A stretch of 64,000 bases of DNA from Cystobacter ferrugineus. Lineage in GTDB: Bacteria; Myxococcota; Myxococcia; Myxococcales; Myxococcaceae. The notes under the pieces were generated by a model. The model searched no databases and had not been told where the DNA came from. It was given only the letters and a program-made list of their open reading frames with translations. Positions 24,985 to 36,077 of the stretch are shown piece by piece (the first letter of the stretch is position 1; every line of letters starts with the position of its first letter). Where the stretch lies: assembly GCF_001887355.1 (NCBI RefSeq), contig NZ_MPIN01000012.1:218124-282123 (forward strand). Direction: 5' to 3'. A program made the position numbers and the translations under genes.

Positions 24985-26100
24985 GTGCCTGCTCCGCTCC
25001 GCCGTGCCCTTGGCTCCGCCCTCGTGGCGGCACTGTTGTTCCCCCTGGGTTGCTACACGCCTCTCACCACCGTGAAAGAAGACGAGGCTCGTTTGCGCGC
25101 TCCCGACGACACCGTCCGTCCCGCGCCGCGCTGGGGCATCGCCCTGCACGGCGGTGCGGGCATCATCCCCCGCGAATCCCTCTCCCCCGAGCGCGAGGCC
25201 GCCATGCGCGCCGCGCTCGCCGAGGCCTTGAAGGCAGGCCATGCCGTGCTCGCCCGGGGAGGCACCAGCGTGGAGGCCGTCACCTCCGCCATCCGCGTCC
25301 TGGAGGACTCGCCCTACTTCAACGCGGGCAAGGGCGCCGTCTTCACCCATGAGGGCAAGAACGAGCTGGATGCGTCCATCATGAACGGGCGCACGCGCGA
25401 GGCCGGAGCGGTGGCGGGCCTGCGCCACGTGAAGAACCCCATCACCCTGGCGCGCGCCGTCATGGAGAAGTCCCCCCATGTGATGCTCATCGGCGAGGGC
25501 GCCGAGGCGTTCGCGCGCGAGCAGGGTCTCGAGCTCGTGCCCGAGGACTACTTCTACACCGAGGAGCGCTGGCAGTCGTTGCAGCGCGCGCTGGAGGCCG
25601 AGAAGAAGAAGCAGCAGGCTCCCCCGGAGCCGGGTCAGCCCCAGGGTCCCTCCACCTACCAGGGGCCGATCGATGGAGACCACAAGTTCGGCACCGTGGG
25701 CGCGGTGGCGCTCGACCAGGCGGGGAACCTCGCCGCGGGCACCTCCACGGGGGGAATGACGAACAAGCGTTTCGGCCGGGTGGGCGACTCGCCCATCATC
25801 GGCGCGGGGACGTACGCCAGCGAGCGCTGCGCGGTGTCCGGCACCGGCCATGGCGAGTACTTCGTCCGTTACAGCGTGGCGCGCGATATCTGCTCCCACG
25901 TGGAGCTGTTGGATCTACCGCTGAGCGAGTCCGCCAATCACATGGTCATGGAGGTGCTGCTCCAGGCTGGCGGCGAGGGAGGGGTCATCGCCATGGACGC
26001 GCAGGGCAACGTGGCCATGCCGTTCAACACCTCGGGCATGTACCGCGGCTACATGGGTCCGGAGGGCGAGCCCTCCGTCGCCATCTTCAAGGAGCCCTGA
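24985..26100 (+). CDS. Isoaspartyl peptidase / type III L-asparaginase, lipoprotein
   Basis: 371 residues from GTG 24985; a GTG at 24958 is also possible. An N-terminal lipoprotein signal (VPAPLRRALGSALVAALLFPLGC, Cys23) is unusual for this normally cytoplasmic or periplasmic enzyme. The Ntn-hydrolase fold is clear: IALHGGAGIIPRE, YFNAGKGAVFTHEGKNELDASIMNG, then the autocleavage site GT(237)VGAVALDQAGNLAAGTSTGGMTNK, where Thr237 becomes the nucleophile, and GTGHGEYFVRYSVA. A Lys/Gln/Pro-rich linker (~204-228) lies before the cleavage site. It probably hydrolyses beta-aspartyl dipeptides at the cell envelope. Confidence 0.9.
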   Translation: MPAPLRRALGSALVAALLFPLGCYTPLTTVKEDEARLRAPDDTVRPAPRWGIALHGGAGIIPRESLSPEREAAMRAALAEALKAGHAVLARGGTSVEAVTSAIRVLEDSPYFNAGKGAVFTHEGKNELDASIMNGRTREAGAVAGLRHVKNPITLARAVMEKSPHVMLIGEGAEAFAREQGLELVPEDYFYTEERWQSLQRALEAEKKKQQAPPEPGQPQGPSTYQGPIDGDHKFGTVGAVALDQAGNLAAGTSTGGMTNKRFGRVGDSPIIGAGTYASERCAVSGTGHGEYFVRYSVARDICSHVELLDLPLSESANHMVMEVLLQAGGEGGVIAMDAQGNVAMPFNTSGMYRGYMGPEGEPSVAIFKEP

Positions 26101-26103
26101 GCC

Positions 26104-26556
26104 TCACACCGGGGCCGAGGGCCCCGCCGCGCCCTGGGTGGCCGAGAGCACCCAGCGCTCCAACTCCGGGCGGGGCATCAGCCCGCTGCGGCGCGCCACT
26201 TCCCGGCCTCCGGAGAAGAGGACGAAGGTGGGGATGCCCCGGACGCCCAACTGGCTGGCCGCGTGCGGCTCCGCCTCCGTGTTGAGCTTGAGGACGACGA
26301 GCCGGCCCGCGTGGGCCCGCCCCACCGCGTCGAAGATGGGCGCGGCGGCACGGCAGGGCGCGCACCAGGGCGCCCACAGGTCGAGCAGGACGGGCACGGG
26401 AGCGGAATTCACCGCCCGCCAGAGTGCCTCGCCGTTCACCTCCTGGGGCGCGCCCGACAGATCGAGTGGGCGCTGACAGCGGCCGCACGTGGGCTGGCCC
26501 GGAGGCGCGGGCTGGCGCACGCGGTTGAAGGCACCACACGAGGAGCAGCGGAACAT
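26104..26556 (-). CDS. Thioredoxin with N-terminal zinc ribbon (thioredoxin-2 type)
   Basis: 150 residues from the ATG at 26556, preceded by GGGAGG. The N terminus holds two CxxC pairs (C4/C7 and C24/C27), a zinc ribbon as in TrxC. The thioredoxin fold follows with the active site WCAPC (Cys65, Cys68) and cis-Pro in RGIPTFVLF. It reduces protein disulfides in the cytoplasm; the zinc site usually tunes redox response. It is convergent with the asparaginase gene (3 bp apart). A second thioredoxin is encoded at 59506. Confidence 0.92.
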   Translation of the reverse strand: MFRCSSCGAFNRVRQPAPPGQPTCGRCQRPLDLSGAPQEVNGEALWRAVNSAPVPVLLDLWAPWCAPCRAAAPIFDAVGRAHAGRLVVLKLNTEAEPHAASQLGVRGIPTFVLFSGGREVARRSGLMPRPELERWVLSATQGAAGPSAPV

Positions 26557-26655
26557 GAGGACCTCCCAGTCTCCTGGCCGAAAGATAGTGCTCCCGAGGC
26601 AAGCGGGAGGGGCCGGGCGCCCGCCCATCGGGCATGCGGAGAGGGGGATGGCTCT

Positions 26656-27321
26656 CTACCCGTCGATGTCCAGGTACGTCCGCTTCGCCGTCACCGAGTA
26701 GAAGCGAGCCTCGGGCAGCACGTACGCGGTGAGGCGCCGGCCGTAGACGCAGCCCGAGTCCAGGCCGATGGCATGGGGGTGGCGCTGCACCCCGCGCAGG
26801 GCGTCATGGCCGAAGATGATGAGCTCGGGTCCCCGCCACAGGCTCGCCCAGGGCACCCCGGCCTCCAGCTTCTTCGAGGGCTCACCCTCCGAGGTGATGC
26901 TGCGCAGGTTGAGCATCAGCTCCGGCTCCTGCTTCTCCAGCGGGACGCCCGGCACCAGGCCCCCGTGCACCACGCGCACGTTGAGCTCGGGGAAGGACAG
27001 GTGCAGGGGCAGCGATTCGAGGTAGGCCCAGTCCGCGTCCGTGAGGGTGTCCAGCACCTGCTTGTGCTCGGGCTTGAGCTTCTTGTGCTTGGGCATCTCC
27101 CCCTTGTGCCAGCGCAACACATGCTCGTCGTGGTTGCCGCGCACCGCGAGCATCCCGCGCTCCCTCGCCCGGCGCACCACTCCCGCCGAGTCTGGTCCCT
27201 TGGCCACGAGGTCTCCCACCAGCACCACCCGGTCTCCTGGACGGTGGCCGCACTCCTCCAGCAGCGCGTCGAGCTCCTCCGCGCACCCGTGCACGTCTCC
27301 GATGAAGAGGGTCCGGGTCAT
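26656..27321 (-). CDS. Calcineurin-like metallophosphatase (ApaH/PrpE type)
   Basis: 221 residues. Metal-binding motifs of the PPP/ApaH group are complete: GDVHGC (Asp9, His11), VLVGDLVAKGPDS (Asp37) and RGNHD (Asn63, His64), followed by VVHGGLVPG and the late His in IFGHD. It probably hydrolyses phosphoprotein or diadenosine tetraphosphate; the motifs do not decide which. Its ATG overlaps the stop of the acyltransferase gene by the ATGA arrangement (27318-27321), so the two are translationally coupled. Confidence 0.9.
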   Translation of the reverse strand: MTRTLFIGDVHGCAEELDALLEECGHRPGDRVVLVGDLVAKGPDSAGVVRRARERGMLAVRGNHDEHVLRWHKGEMPKHKKLKPEHKQVLDTLTDADWAYLESLPLHLSFPELNVRVVHGGLVPGVPLEKQEPELMLNLRSITSEGEPSKKLEAGVPWASLWRGPELIIFGHDALRGVQRHPHAIGLDSGCVYGRRLTAYVLPEARFYSVTAKRTYLDIDG

Positions 27322-28307
27322 GCGCGCTCCGTTCCTCCCGGCGCCAGTGACTCCGTGGGGGGTTGCACCTTCCAGCGCCGGTGCAGCCACAGCCACTGGC
27401 CCGGGTTGCGCCGGATGTGACGCTCCAGCACCGCCGTCACCGCCGCCGTGTGCGCCGCGATGGGATCCTGCCCCTCCTGGACCGTGGGGGCGGGGATGGG
27501 TCCCTCCACCTCCAACCGCAGGATGCGCCCGCTCGCGTCGCGCACGCCCATCACCACGAACACCGGCGCCCCGGTGCGCTGGGCCACCACCGCCATCGCC
27601 GGCGTGGTGGACGCCGGCCGCCCGAAGAAGGGGACGAACACCGCCGCCTTCGCCGGCAGTGCTTGATCCAACAGCATCAACACCGACTCGCCCAACCCCA
27701 CCGCTTCCTGCGCCTGGGCGATGGCGCCCTTGGGGTAGATGAGGCCCGCGCCCGCGGCCACCCGGTTGTCCACGATGCGCATGTTGAGCGCCCCCTTCAG
27801 CGGGCGCACCAGCGCGTTCAAGGGGATGCCCCGCTGGACGAACAGCTTTCCCGCTCGCTCCCAGTTGCCGAAGTGCGCCGTCACCAGCAGCGCGCCCTGG
27901 CCCGTGGCCACGTGGGCCTTGAGCGCTTCCCAGTCTCCGGACGCCTCGGGGGCGGCCCAGGACAGGTCCACGTGATCCCTCGTGTCGATGGACTCGATGA
28001 CCACGCGCGCCATGGTGATGTAGGCCTCGAGCGCGATGCCACGCCGCTCCGCCTCGCTCTTCTCCGGGAACGCGTGCGCGAGATTCTCCAGGGCCACCCG
28101 GCGGCGGATGCCCAGGGTGAACGCCAGCCAGCCCACGAAGCGGGCCAGGCCATCGCGCACCGAGGCGGGCAGGGCGCTCAGCGCATCCATCACCCGGTTG
28201 GCGAGCCAACCCACTCCGGCAGAGGGACGCTCGCCCATCACCTGGGAGAGACGGGGCGCGGGTGGAATGCGGGTGAGGCTCGAGGAAGGGGACGGGGAAC
28301 TGGACAC
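27318..28307 (-). CDS. LpxL/HtrB-type lipid A acyltransferase
   Basis: 329 residues from GTG 28307, chosen because AGGTGGAG lies 7 bases upstream. An ATG at 28238 would drop 23 Ser/Pro-rich residues. The lysophospholipid acyltransferase domain carries the catalytic HX4E motif (AHFGNWE) and later family stretches (DQALPAKAAVFVPFFGRPASTTPAMAVVAQRTGAPVFVV; WLWLHRRWK). One N-terminal amphipathic or membrane helix is present (VRDGLARFVGWLAFTLG). It transfers acyl chains to lipid A precursors on the inner membrane. It is coupled to a metallophosphatase gene. Confidence 0.9.
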   Translation of the reverse strand: MSSSPSPSSSLTRIPPAPRLSQVMGERPSAGVGWLANRVMDALSALPASVRDGLARFVGWLAFTLGIRRRVALENLAHAFPEKSEAERRGIALEAYITMARVVIESIDTRDHVDLSWAAPEASGDWEALKAHVATGQGALLVTAHFGNWERAGKLFVQRGIPLNALVRPLKGALNMRIVDNRVAAGAGLIYPKGAIAQAQEAVGLGESVLMLLDQALPAKAAVFVPFFGRPASTTPAMAVVAQRTGAPVFVVMGVRDASGRILRLEVEGPIPAPTVQEGQDPIAAHTAAVTAVLERHIRRNPGQWLWLHRRWKVQPPTESLAPGGTERA

Positions 28308-28400
28308 GGCGGCACTCCACCTGGAAGGAGGTGCCCGAGGCAAGGGGCGCTTGCGCCGTGTCGCTACACCGTCTGGGCCTCTTGGGCTAGATCCGCGCGC

Positions 28401-31130
28401 ATGCTCAGAACCTTTCGATGCGCGGCGCTCGTCCTGTCGGCTGCCTTGACGGCGTGCGCCGCCCGTCCTGTGGTGTCCGCTGCATCCGCCTCCGCGCCCG
28501 TGCCCGCGCCAGGTTCCGCCCCGGTGGCCGCGCGTTCCCCTCCGGTGTCGCCCACCCTGCGCCTGCCCACGGGCGTGCGGCCCACCGGGTACTCGGCCGA
28601 GCTGACGCTGGACCCCACCCGGCCCACCTTCCAGGGGGTGCTCGACGTCGACCTGGACGTGAAGGAGGCCACGGAGACGGTGTGGCTGCTGGGCCATGAG
28701 CTCACGGTGAAGGAGGCGGCCCTGACGGTGGGGGGCGTGCCGGTGGCGGTCTCCCAGGTGAAGGGCACGGGGGACTTCCTCGGCTTCCAGCCCGAGGCGG
28801 CGCTCGAGCCCGGTCCCGCGCACCTGCGCCTCGTCTACGAGGGCGTGCTGTCCGAGCGCGAGGTGAGCGGGGCCTTCCGCGCGCGCGAGGCGGGTGACTG
28901 GTATGCCTTCACCCAGTTCGAGCCGCTCGGGGCGCGGCGGGTCTTCCCGTGCTTCGACGAGCCGGAATTCAAGGTGCCCTGGCAGCTCACCTTCCACGTG
29001 CCCGCGGGCCTGACGGTGGTTTCCAACACCCCCGTGGTGAGCCAGGAGCCGGGCAGCGCGGGGGGCACCACCTGGCGCTTCGCCCGCACGCAGCCGCTGC
29101 CCAGCTACCTCATCGCCTTTGGCGTGGGCCCCTTCGACTTCCTGGAGGCCCCGGCCTCGGGGGAGAAGGCCGTGCGCACCCGCATCGTCACGACGCGGGG
29201 CCGAGCCCGGGAGGGGGCCTATATCGCCCGGATGACACCCGTATTGCTCGCCGCGCTGGAGCGCTACTTCGGCGTGCCCTACCCCTACGAGAAGCTGGAC
29301 TTGCTGGCCATCCCCCTGTTCCAGGGGGCCATGGAGCATCCGGGCCTGGTGACGTTCAACTCGGAGTCGCTGCTGGCCCGGGAGGAGGAGGACTCCGTGG
29401 AGCGCCAGCGCCGCGTCTACGACACGCATGCGCACGAGCTGGCGCACCAGTGGTTCGGCAACCTCGTCACCATGCGGTGGTGGGATGACCTGTGGCTCAA
29501 CGAGGCCTTCGCCACCTGGGCCGCGAGCCACATCATCGAGGAGACGCAGCCCTCGTGGGACGCGCCCCTGACGCGGGTGGGCAGCCGCTCGCGCACGTTG
29601 AACGCGGACAGCCTGCTGTCGGCGCGCCGCATCCGCCAGCCCATCCAGAGCGAGGACGACATCTTCAATGCCTTCGACGGCATCACCTACGGCAAGGGTG
29701 CCGCGGTGTTGTACATGACGGAGCAGTGGCTGGGCCCGGACGTCTTCCAGCGCGGGGTGCGCCGCTACCTGCGCACGCACGAGCACGGCAGCGCCACCGC
29801 GAGCGACTTCATCGCCGCCCTGTCGGCGGAGGCGCAGCGGGACGTGTCGGGGGTGCTGGACTCCTTCCTGGAGCAGGGGGGCGCGCCGCTCATCACCGCC
29901 CGGCTGGACTGCTCGGCGCGGGTGCCCGAGGTGGAGCTGTCCCAGCGCCGCTTCCTGCCCCTGGGCTCCGCGGGCGGCACGGAGCAGCAGCGTTGGAAGG
30001 TGCCGGTGTGCGTGCGCCATGGCACGGGGGCCCGGGCGGGACGTGCCTGTACGCTCCTGGAGACCGAGACGGCCCGCCTGCCGCTGCCCGAGGCCCGGGG
30101 CTGCCCCACCTGGCTCCAGCCCAATGCGGACGGCGCGGGGTACTACCGCACGGCCCTGGACGCGCGGATGCTCAGCCGGTTGCTCTCCACCGACAGCCGT
30201 CACCTCTCTCGTGCCGAGCGGGTGGCCCTGCTCGGGGACGTACAGGCCCTGGTGGGGGCTGGCACGATGCCCGCCGCGGACGCGCTCGGCCTGCTGCCGG
30301 GCCTGGCCGGGGAGAAGGACCTGAGGGTGTTCCAGTCCTCGCTGGAGCTGTTGGAGCTGATGAAACCCTCGGTGCTGTCCGAGCCGCGCCTGGCCGACCA
30401 TGCGCGCTTCCTGCGGGACACGTATGGTGCGCGGGCCCGGGCGCTCGGCTTCACGCTGCGCGCCAACGAGGACGTGGACACGCGGCTGCTGCGGCCCATG
30501 CTGCTCGCGCTCGCCGGGCAGCAGGGCGGGGACTCGCGGCTCACGGCGGAGGCTCGGCGCCTGACGGAGCGCTGGCTCGGGGGCGACACCCGGGCGATCG
30601 ACGCCGGACTGGTGGAGCCCACGCTGGCCACCGCCGCCACCTGGGGCGACGCGGCCCTGCACGCGAAGATGATGACGGCCTTGCGCGCGGAGTCGGATCG
30701 CAAGCGGCGGGAGGAACTCCTCGGCGCGCTGGGCGAATTCCGCCAGACGGACCTGGTGCAACAGAACCTGGGGCTGCTGGTGGATCCGGCCGTGGATCTG
30801 CGCGAGGTGTGGAGGTTGTTGTTCGGCGCGGCCATGGACGTGCGCTCGCGGGACGTGGCCTACGGCTTCGTGACGAAGAACTACGACGCGCTCGCCGCGC
30901 GGCTGCCGGATGAGATGGTGGCGTACCTCACGCTGGTCGCCTCGTCCTATTGTGATCCGGTGCACCGCCAGGAAGTCGCCGCCTTCTTCACCGAGCGCAT
31001 GGCGCGTGCCGCTGGAGGCCCTCGCGCCCTGGCCTCGGTGCTGGAGTCCATCGACCTGTGCATCGCCTTCAAGGCGGCCCAGGGCCCCAGCATCGAGTCC
31101 TTCCTCGCCGCCCCCCGGCGCGGGCGCTAG
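28401..31130 (+). CDS. M1-family aminopeptidase, lipoprotein
   Basis: 909 residues. A lipoprotein signal (MLRTFRCAALVLSAALTAC, Cys19) and a Pro/Ala linker lead to the M1 fold. The zinc motif is H345-E346-x2-H349 with Glu368 (HELAHQWFGNLVTMRWWDDLWLNEAFATW). The exopeptidase substrate motif, normally GAMEN, reads GAMEH (309-313), a small but real variation. A C-terminal helical ERAP1-like domain (~530-909) is present. It removes N-terminal residues from peptides, probably at the cell envelope during nutrient scavenging. The ATG is the first after the divergent acyltransferase start. The upstream open frame is antisense to that gene. Confidence 0.93.
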   Translation: MLRTFRCAALVLSAALTACAARPVVSAASASAPVPAPGSAPVAARSPPVSPTLRLPTGVRPTGYSAELTLDPTRPTFQGVLDVDLDVKEATETVWLLGHELTVKEAALTVGGVPVAVSQVKGTGDFLGFQPEAALEPGPAHLRLVYEGVLSEREVSGAFRAREAGDWYAFTQFEPLGARRVFPCFDEPEFKVPWQLTFHVPAGLTVVSNTPVVSQEPGSAGGTTWRFARTQPLPSYLIAFGVGPFDFLEAPASGEKAVRTRIVTTRGRAREGAYIARMTPVLLAALERYFGVPYPYEKLDLLAIPLFQGAMEHPGLVTFNSESLLAREEEDSVERQRRVYDTHAHELAHQWFGNLVTMRWWDDLWLNEAFATWAASHIIEETQPSWDAPLTRVGSRSRTLNADSLLSARRIRQPIQSEDDIFNAFDGITYGKGAAVLYMTEQWLGPDVFQRGVRRYLRTHEHGSATASDFIAALSAEAQRDVSGVLDSFLEQGGAPLITARLDCSARVPEVELSQRRFLPLGSAGGTEQQRWKVPVCVRHGTGARAGRACTLLETETARLPLPEARGCPTWLQPNADGAGYYRTALDARMLSRLLSTDSRHLSRAERVALLGDVQALVGAGTMPAADALGLLPGLAGEKDLRVFQSSLELLELMKPSVLSEPRLADHARFLRDTYGARARALGFTLRANEDVDTRLLRPMLLALAGQQGGDSRLTAEARRLTERWLGGDTRAIDAGLVEPTLATAATWGDAALHAKMMTALRAESDRKRREELLGALGEFRQTDLVQQNLGLLVDPAVDLREVWRLLFGAAMDVRSRDVAYGFVTKNYDALAARLPDEMVAYLTLVASSYCDPVHRQEVAAFFTERMARAAGGPRALASVLESIDLCIAFKAAQGPSIESFLAAPRRGR

Positions 31131-31475
31131 AAATCAAGACGACGGATTCCGCGCCAATGACAGTCAATGAGCGAATGTCAGCGCCGCGGGGGCGCCCAAC
31201 TCAAAACGTCCCGGCAGACCTCCGCGAGCACTGGAACCTCGCGCTACCCCGTCCGCCCGTGCGCGGTCCCTGAGGGACGCCCTGTCCGCGGCCTTCCTCG
31301 CCGCGCCGCGTCGCACGCCAATCACCCTCGGGTGCGATCCCGTCCTCCGGAGGACGGAACCCACCAGCATAGTTCCGTTGGAGAACACCCTCTCGGTTAA
31401 ATTCCAGAAAAACTTGACCAAATGGCAATCAACCCATTAGCCTTCTTAACGGGGGAACCCTTCCAGGAGGTGGAA
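31131..31475. other. Gene-free stretch with palindrome
   Basis: 345 bp between the M1 aminopeptidase and a small gene. Its GC falls towards the 3' end. It holds a perfect 18-bp palindrome (31340-31357). No RNA gene or clear promoter was recognised. Confidence 0.5.
31340..31357. repeat. Perfect 18-bp palindrome
   Basis: CCGTCCTCC followed directly by GGAGGACGG, with no loop. It lies about 120 bp before a small gene with a strong ribosome site and is a candidate operator or, as RNA, a hairpin. Confidence 0.5.
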
Positions 31476-31706
31476 ATGGGTAACATGAAGGATGAGGACC
31501 TGAAGGAGCTGCCGGTGTCCGAGTCGCCTTTCAAGCGGGGCGCGGAGGACGAAGCGCCTCGGCCCAACGTGACACGCACACCTCCGGGGGTCTGGCCACA
31601 GGTGTCCCAGGCGGACATGGGACGGGTGATGCGGCGCTTGAGGGGCGCCGCCGAACGCGTCCGGGAATCCGAGCCGCTGGTGCGGCTGGTGGGCAAGACG
31701 GGCTGA
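31476..31706 (+). CDS. Small hypothetical protein (76 aa)
   Basis: 76 residues from ATG 31476, which has an ideal AGGAGG 5 bases upstream. An in-frame ATG at 31422 lacks such a site. The product begins acidic (MGNMKDEDLKELPVSESPFKRGAEDEAPRP) and ends basic (MRRLRGAAERVRESEPLVRLVGKTG). It has no Cys, signal peptide or membrane helix. It stops 7 bp before the convergent sensor-kinase gene. Not recognised. Confidence 0.6.
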   Translation: MGNMKDEDLKELPVSESPFKRGAEDEAPRPNVTRTPPGVWPQVSQADMGRVMRRLRGAAERVRESEPLVRLVGKTG

Positions 31707-31713
31707 GGCCTCT

Positions 31714-34017
<2,304 letters not shown>

Positions 34018-34295
34018 GGGCCCACCCACGTGATGCCTCGCGAGGGCAAGTCCGGCACGCGCGTGCACGTGGACAACAGCAACAGCATGGCAGCCGCAAA
34101 TCCAACGCTTTGCATGTCATCTTCCCCGTACACGCCTCCCTCCGGGGATGGGCGGCGTTCAAGGGTTCATCTTAGATGCTGAGAAAACACCGGAAAAGCA
34201 GGGCTCCCAGGAGGTACTCCCTCGACGCCGTGAATCCAACAGAATCAGAGTGAAGGCGAAGCCAATTCCCACGGGGGGAGAGGCTGATTGGAAAT

Positions 34296-35045
34296 TTATT
34301 TTTTCTTGGACAGGAAGGCGTTGAAGGCCTCACGGGCCTCGGCCGAGGCGAGCCGTTGCATGAAGAGGGCGCCCTCGCGCGAGAGGGTTTCGTCCACGGC
34401 GGCGCGCAGGGGCTCGCGCAGCAGCTTCTTGGTGAGGCGCACGGACTCCACGGGCCGGGAGGCGAGCGCGGCGGCGCGCGAGCTCACCAGCGACTCGAGC
34501 TCCGCGTCGGGCACCACCCGGTTGACGAGGCCCGCGCGCAGGGCGGTGGCGGCGTCGAAGGGCTCGCCGAACATGAGCAGCTCGGAGGCGAGCGCCATGC
34601 CGGCCAGGCGGGGCAACAGCAGACTGGAGGCGCCCTCGGGGCTCAGGCCGAGGTTGACGAAGGGCATGCTGAAGACGGCGCGCTCGCTGGCGGCCACGTA
34701 GTCACAGTGCAAGAGCAGCGTGGTGCCGATGCCCACCGCCACGCCCTCCACGCGCGCCACGATGGGCCGGGTGAAGTGGGCGAGCGTGTGCAGGAAGCGG
34801 AACACGGGGGAGTCCTCGCCCTTGGGAGGATTCTCCAGGAAGTCCTTGAGATCGTTACCGGCGGTGAAGCTGCCCCCCGCGCCGGCGAGCACCACGACGC
34901 GCACGGCGTCATTCGTGTCCGCGTCGCGCAGCGCCTGGGCCGCCAGCGAGTACATCTCGGCGGTGAAGGCGTTCTTCTTCTGCGGCCGGTTGAAGGTGAG
35001 GGTGAGGACTCCGGCTTCCAGGTGGCTGAGCAGCGTGTCGGACAT
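34296..35045 (-). CDS. Enoyl-CoA hydratase/isomerase family protein
   Basis: 249 residues of the crotonase fold. Visible signatures are FNRPQKKNAFTAEMY at the N terminus, the oxyanion-hole segment GSFTAGNDLKDFL, IVARVEGVAVGIGTTLLLHCDYVAAS, and GLSPEGASSLLLPRLAG with one acidic catalytic position. It probably hydrates or isomerises an acyl-CoA in fatty-acid or amino-acid breakdown; the exact substrate is not readable. The last residues (LSKKK) lack a targeting signal. It is followed 278 bp downstream by the sensor-kinase gene and lies after prs in the same direction. Confidence 0.88.
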   Translation of the reverse strand: MSDTLLSHLEAGVLTLTFNRPQKKNAFTAEMYSLAAQALRDADTNDAVRVVVLAGAGGSFTAGNDLKDFLENPPKGEDSPVFRFLHTLAHFTRPIVARVEGVAVGIGTTLLLHCDYVAASERAVFSMPFVNLGLSPEGASSLLLPRLAGMALASELLMFGEPFDAATALRAGLVNRVVPDAELESLVSSRAAALASRPVESVRLTKKLLREPLRAAVDETLSREGALFMQRLASAEAREAFNAFLSKKK

Positions 35046-35111
35046 GGCCGGGCACCTTAGCCCGGCGGCCGCCGGGAGGGGCGGGACTCGCACCCCGGGT
35101 ACGTCCCGGGC

Positions 35112-36026
35112 TCAGCGCCGCTCGGAGGTGACGCGGCAGATGGCGTCGGCGAGCAGCGGGGCGAGTCCCACCACGGAGTGCTCGAAGGGGAGCGTGCGCT
35201 GCTGGGGGACGCTGTCGGTGGAGATGAGGCGGCGGATGGGCACCTGGCTCAGCCGCTCCACCGCGGGGCCCACCAGCAGGGCGTGGGTGGCCACCACGGT
35301 GATGTCCTCGGCGCAGCCCTCCTTGAGCACCGTCTCCGCCGTGGCGGCGATGGTGCCCGCGGTGGAGATCATGTCGTCGACGATGATGGGCCGCAGGCCG
35401 CGCACCTCGCCCACGAGCCCGCGGACACTCACCTCGGAGCCGCTCATGCGGCGCTTGTGCACGATGGCCAGGGGCAGCCCGAGCTGGCGCGCGTAGCGCT
35501 CGGCGAGCTTCACCGCGCCCAGGTCCGGCGACACCACCACCGCGCCGTCGCCCGCGTGGGGCCGCGCGGCCTCGGCCAGGAGGTGGCTGGCGTCCAGGTG
35601 CTCCAGCGGCATGCCGAAGCAGCCCTCCAGCGCGGGGGTGTGCAGGTGCACCGCCACCAGGCGCTCGAAGCGGCCGCGCTCGAGCAGGTCCACCACCAGC
35701 TTGCCGCCGAGCGCCTCGCCCGGCTTGCCCCTCCGGTCCTGTCGCGCGTAGCCGAAGTAGGGCACCACCGCCATGAGCCGCGCCGCGCCCGCGCGCCAGC
35801 ACGCGTCCGCCATCAGCAGCAGCTCCATCAGGTGCTCGCCCACCGGCGGCGCCGTGGGCTGGATGAGGCACACGTTGCGGCCGCGCACGTCCTCCTGGAC
35901 CTCCACGTACAGCTCACCATCCGGGAAGCGTTCCAGGTGGCAGCGGCCCAGGGGCCGTCCGAGCGTGCGGGCGAGGTTCTCACCCAGTGCGCGGTTGGCG
36001 GTGCCACTGAAGACGGTCAGTTCCAT
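35112..36026 (-). CDS. prs: Ribose-phosphate pyrophosphokinase (PRPP synthetase)
   Basis: 304 residues, slightly short of the usual ~315. The Prs motifs are present: FPDGELYVEVQEDVRGRNVCLIQPTAPP, YFGYARQDRRGKPGEALGGKLVVDLL, VVSPDLGAVKLAERYA, and the PRPP-binding loop PIIVDDMISTAGTIA. It converts ribose 5-phosphate and ATP to PRPP for nucleotide, His, Trp and NAD synthesis. The loop position usually Asp in DDMIDTAG is Ser here, and VSPD(A/V)GG reads VSPDLGA. It may therefore be a paralogue rather than the main housekeeping enzyme. It is divergent from the oligoribonuclease gene, 51 bp apart. Confidence 0.9.
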   Translation of the reverse strand: MELTVFSGTANRALGENLARTLGRPLGRCHLERFPDGELYVEVQEDVRGRNVCLIQPTAPPVGEHLMELLLMADACWRAGAARLMAVVPYFGYARQDRRGKPGEALGGKLVVDLLERGRFERLVAVHLHTPALEGCFGMPLEHLDASHLLAEAARPHAGDGAVVVSPDLGAVKLAERYARQLGLPLAIVHKRRMSGSEVSVRGLVGEVRGLRPIIVDDMISTAGTIAATAETVLKEGCAEDITVVATHALLVGPAVERLSQVPIRRLISTDSVPQQRTLPFEHSVVGLAPLLADAICRVTSERR

Positions 36027-36077
36027 GGGGCGGCATCATCTCTCAATCGCCCGGGCTCGGGGTAGACTGCGCGGCCC

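Noticed and set aside
28308-30965. Long minus-strand extension of the acyltransferase frame over the M1 aminopeptidase
   Set aside because: The real acyltransferase start is supported by AGGTGGAG before GTG 28307. The extension is antisense to an unambiguous M1 peptidase and has no domain.
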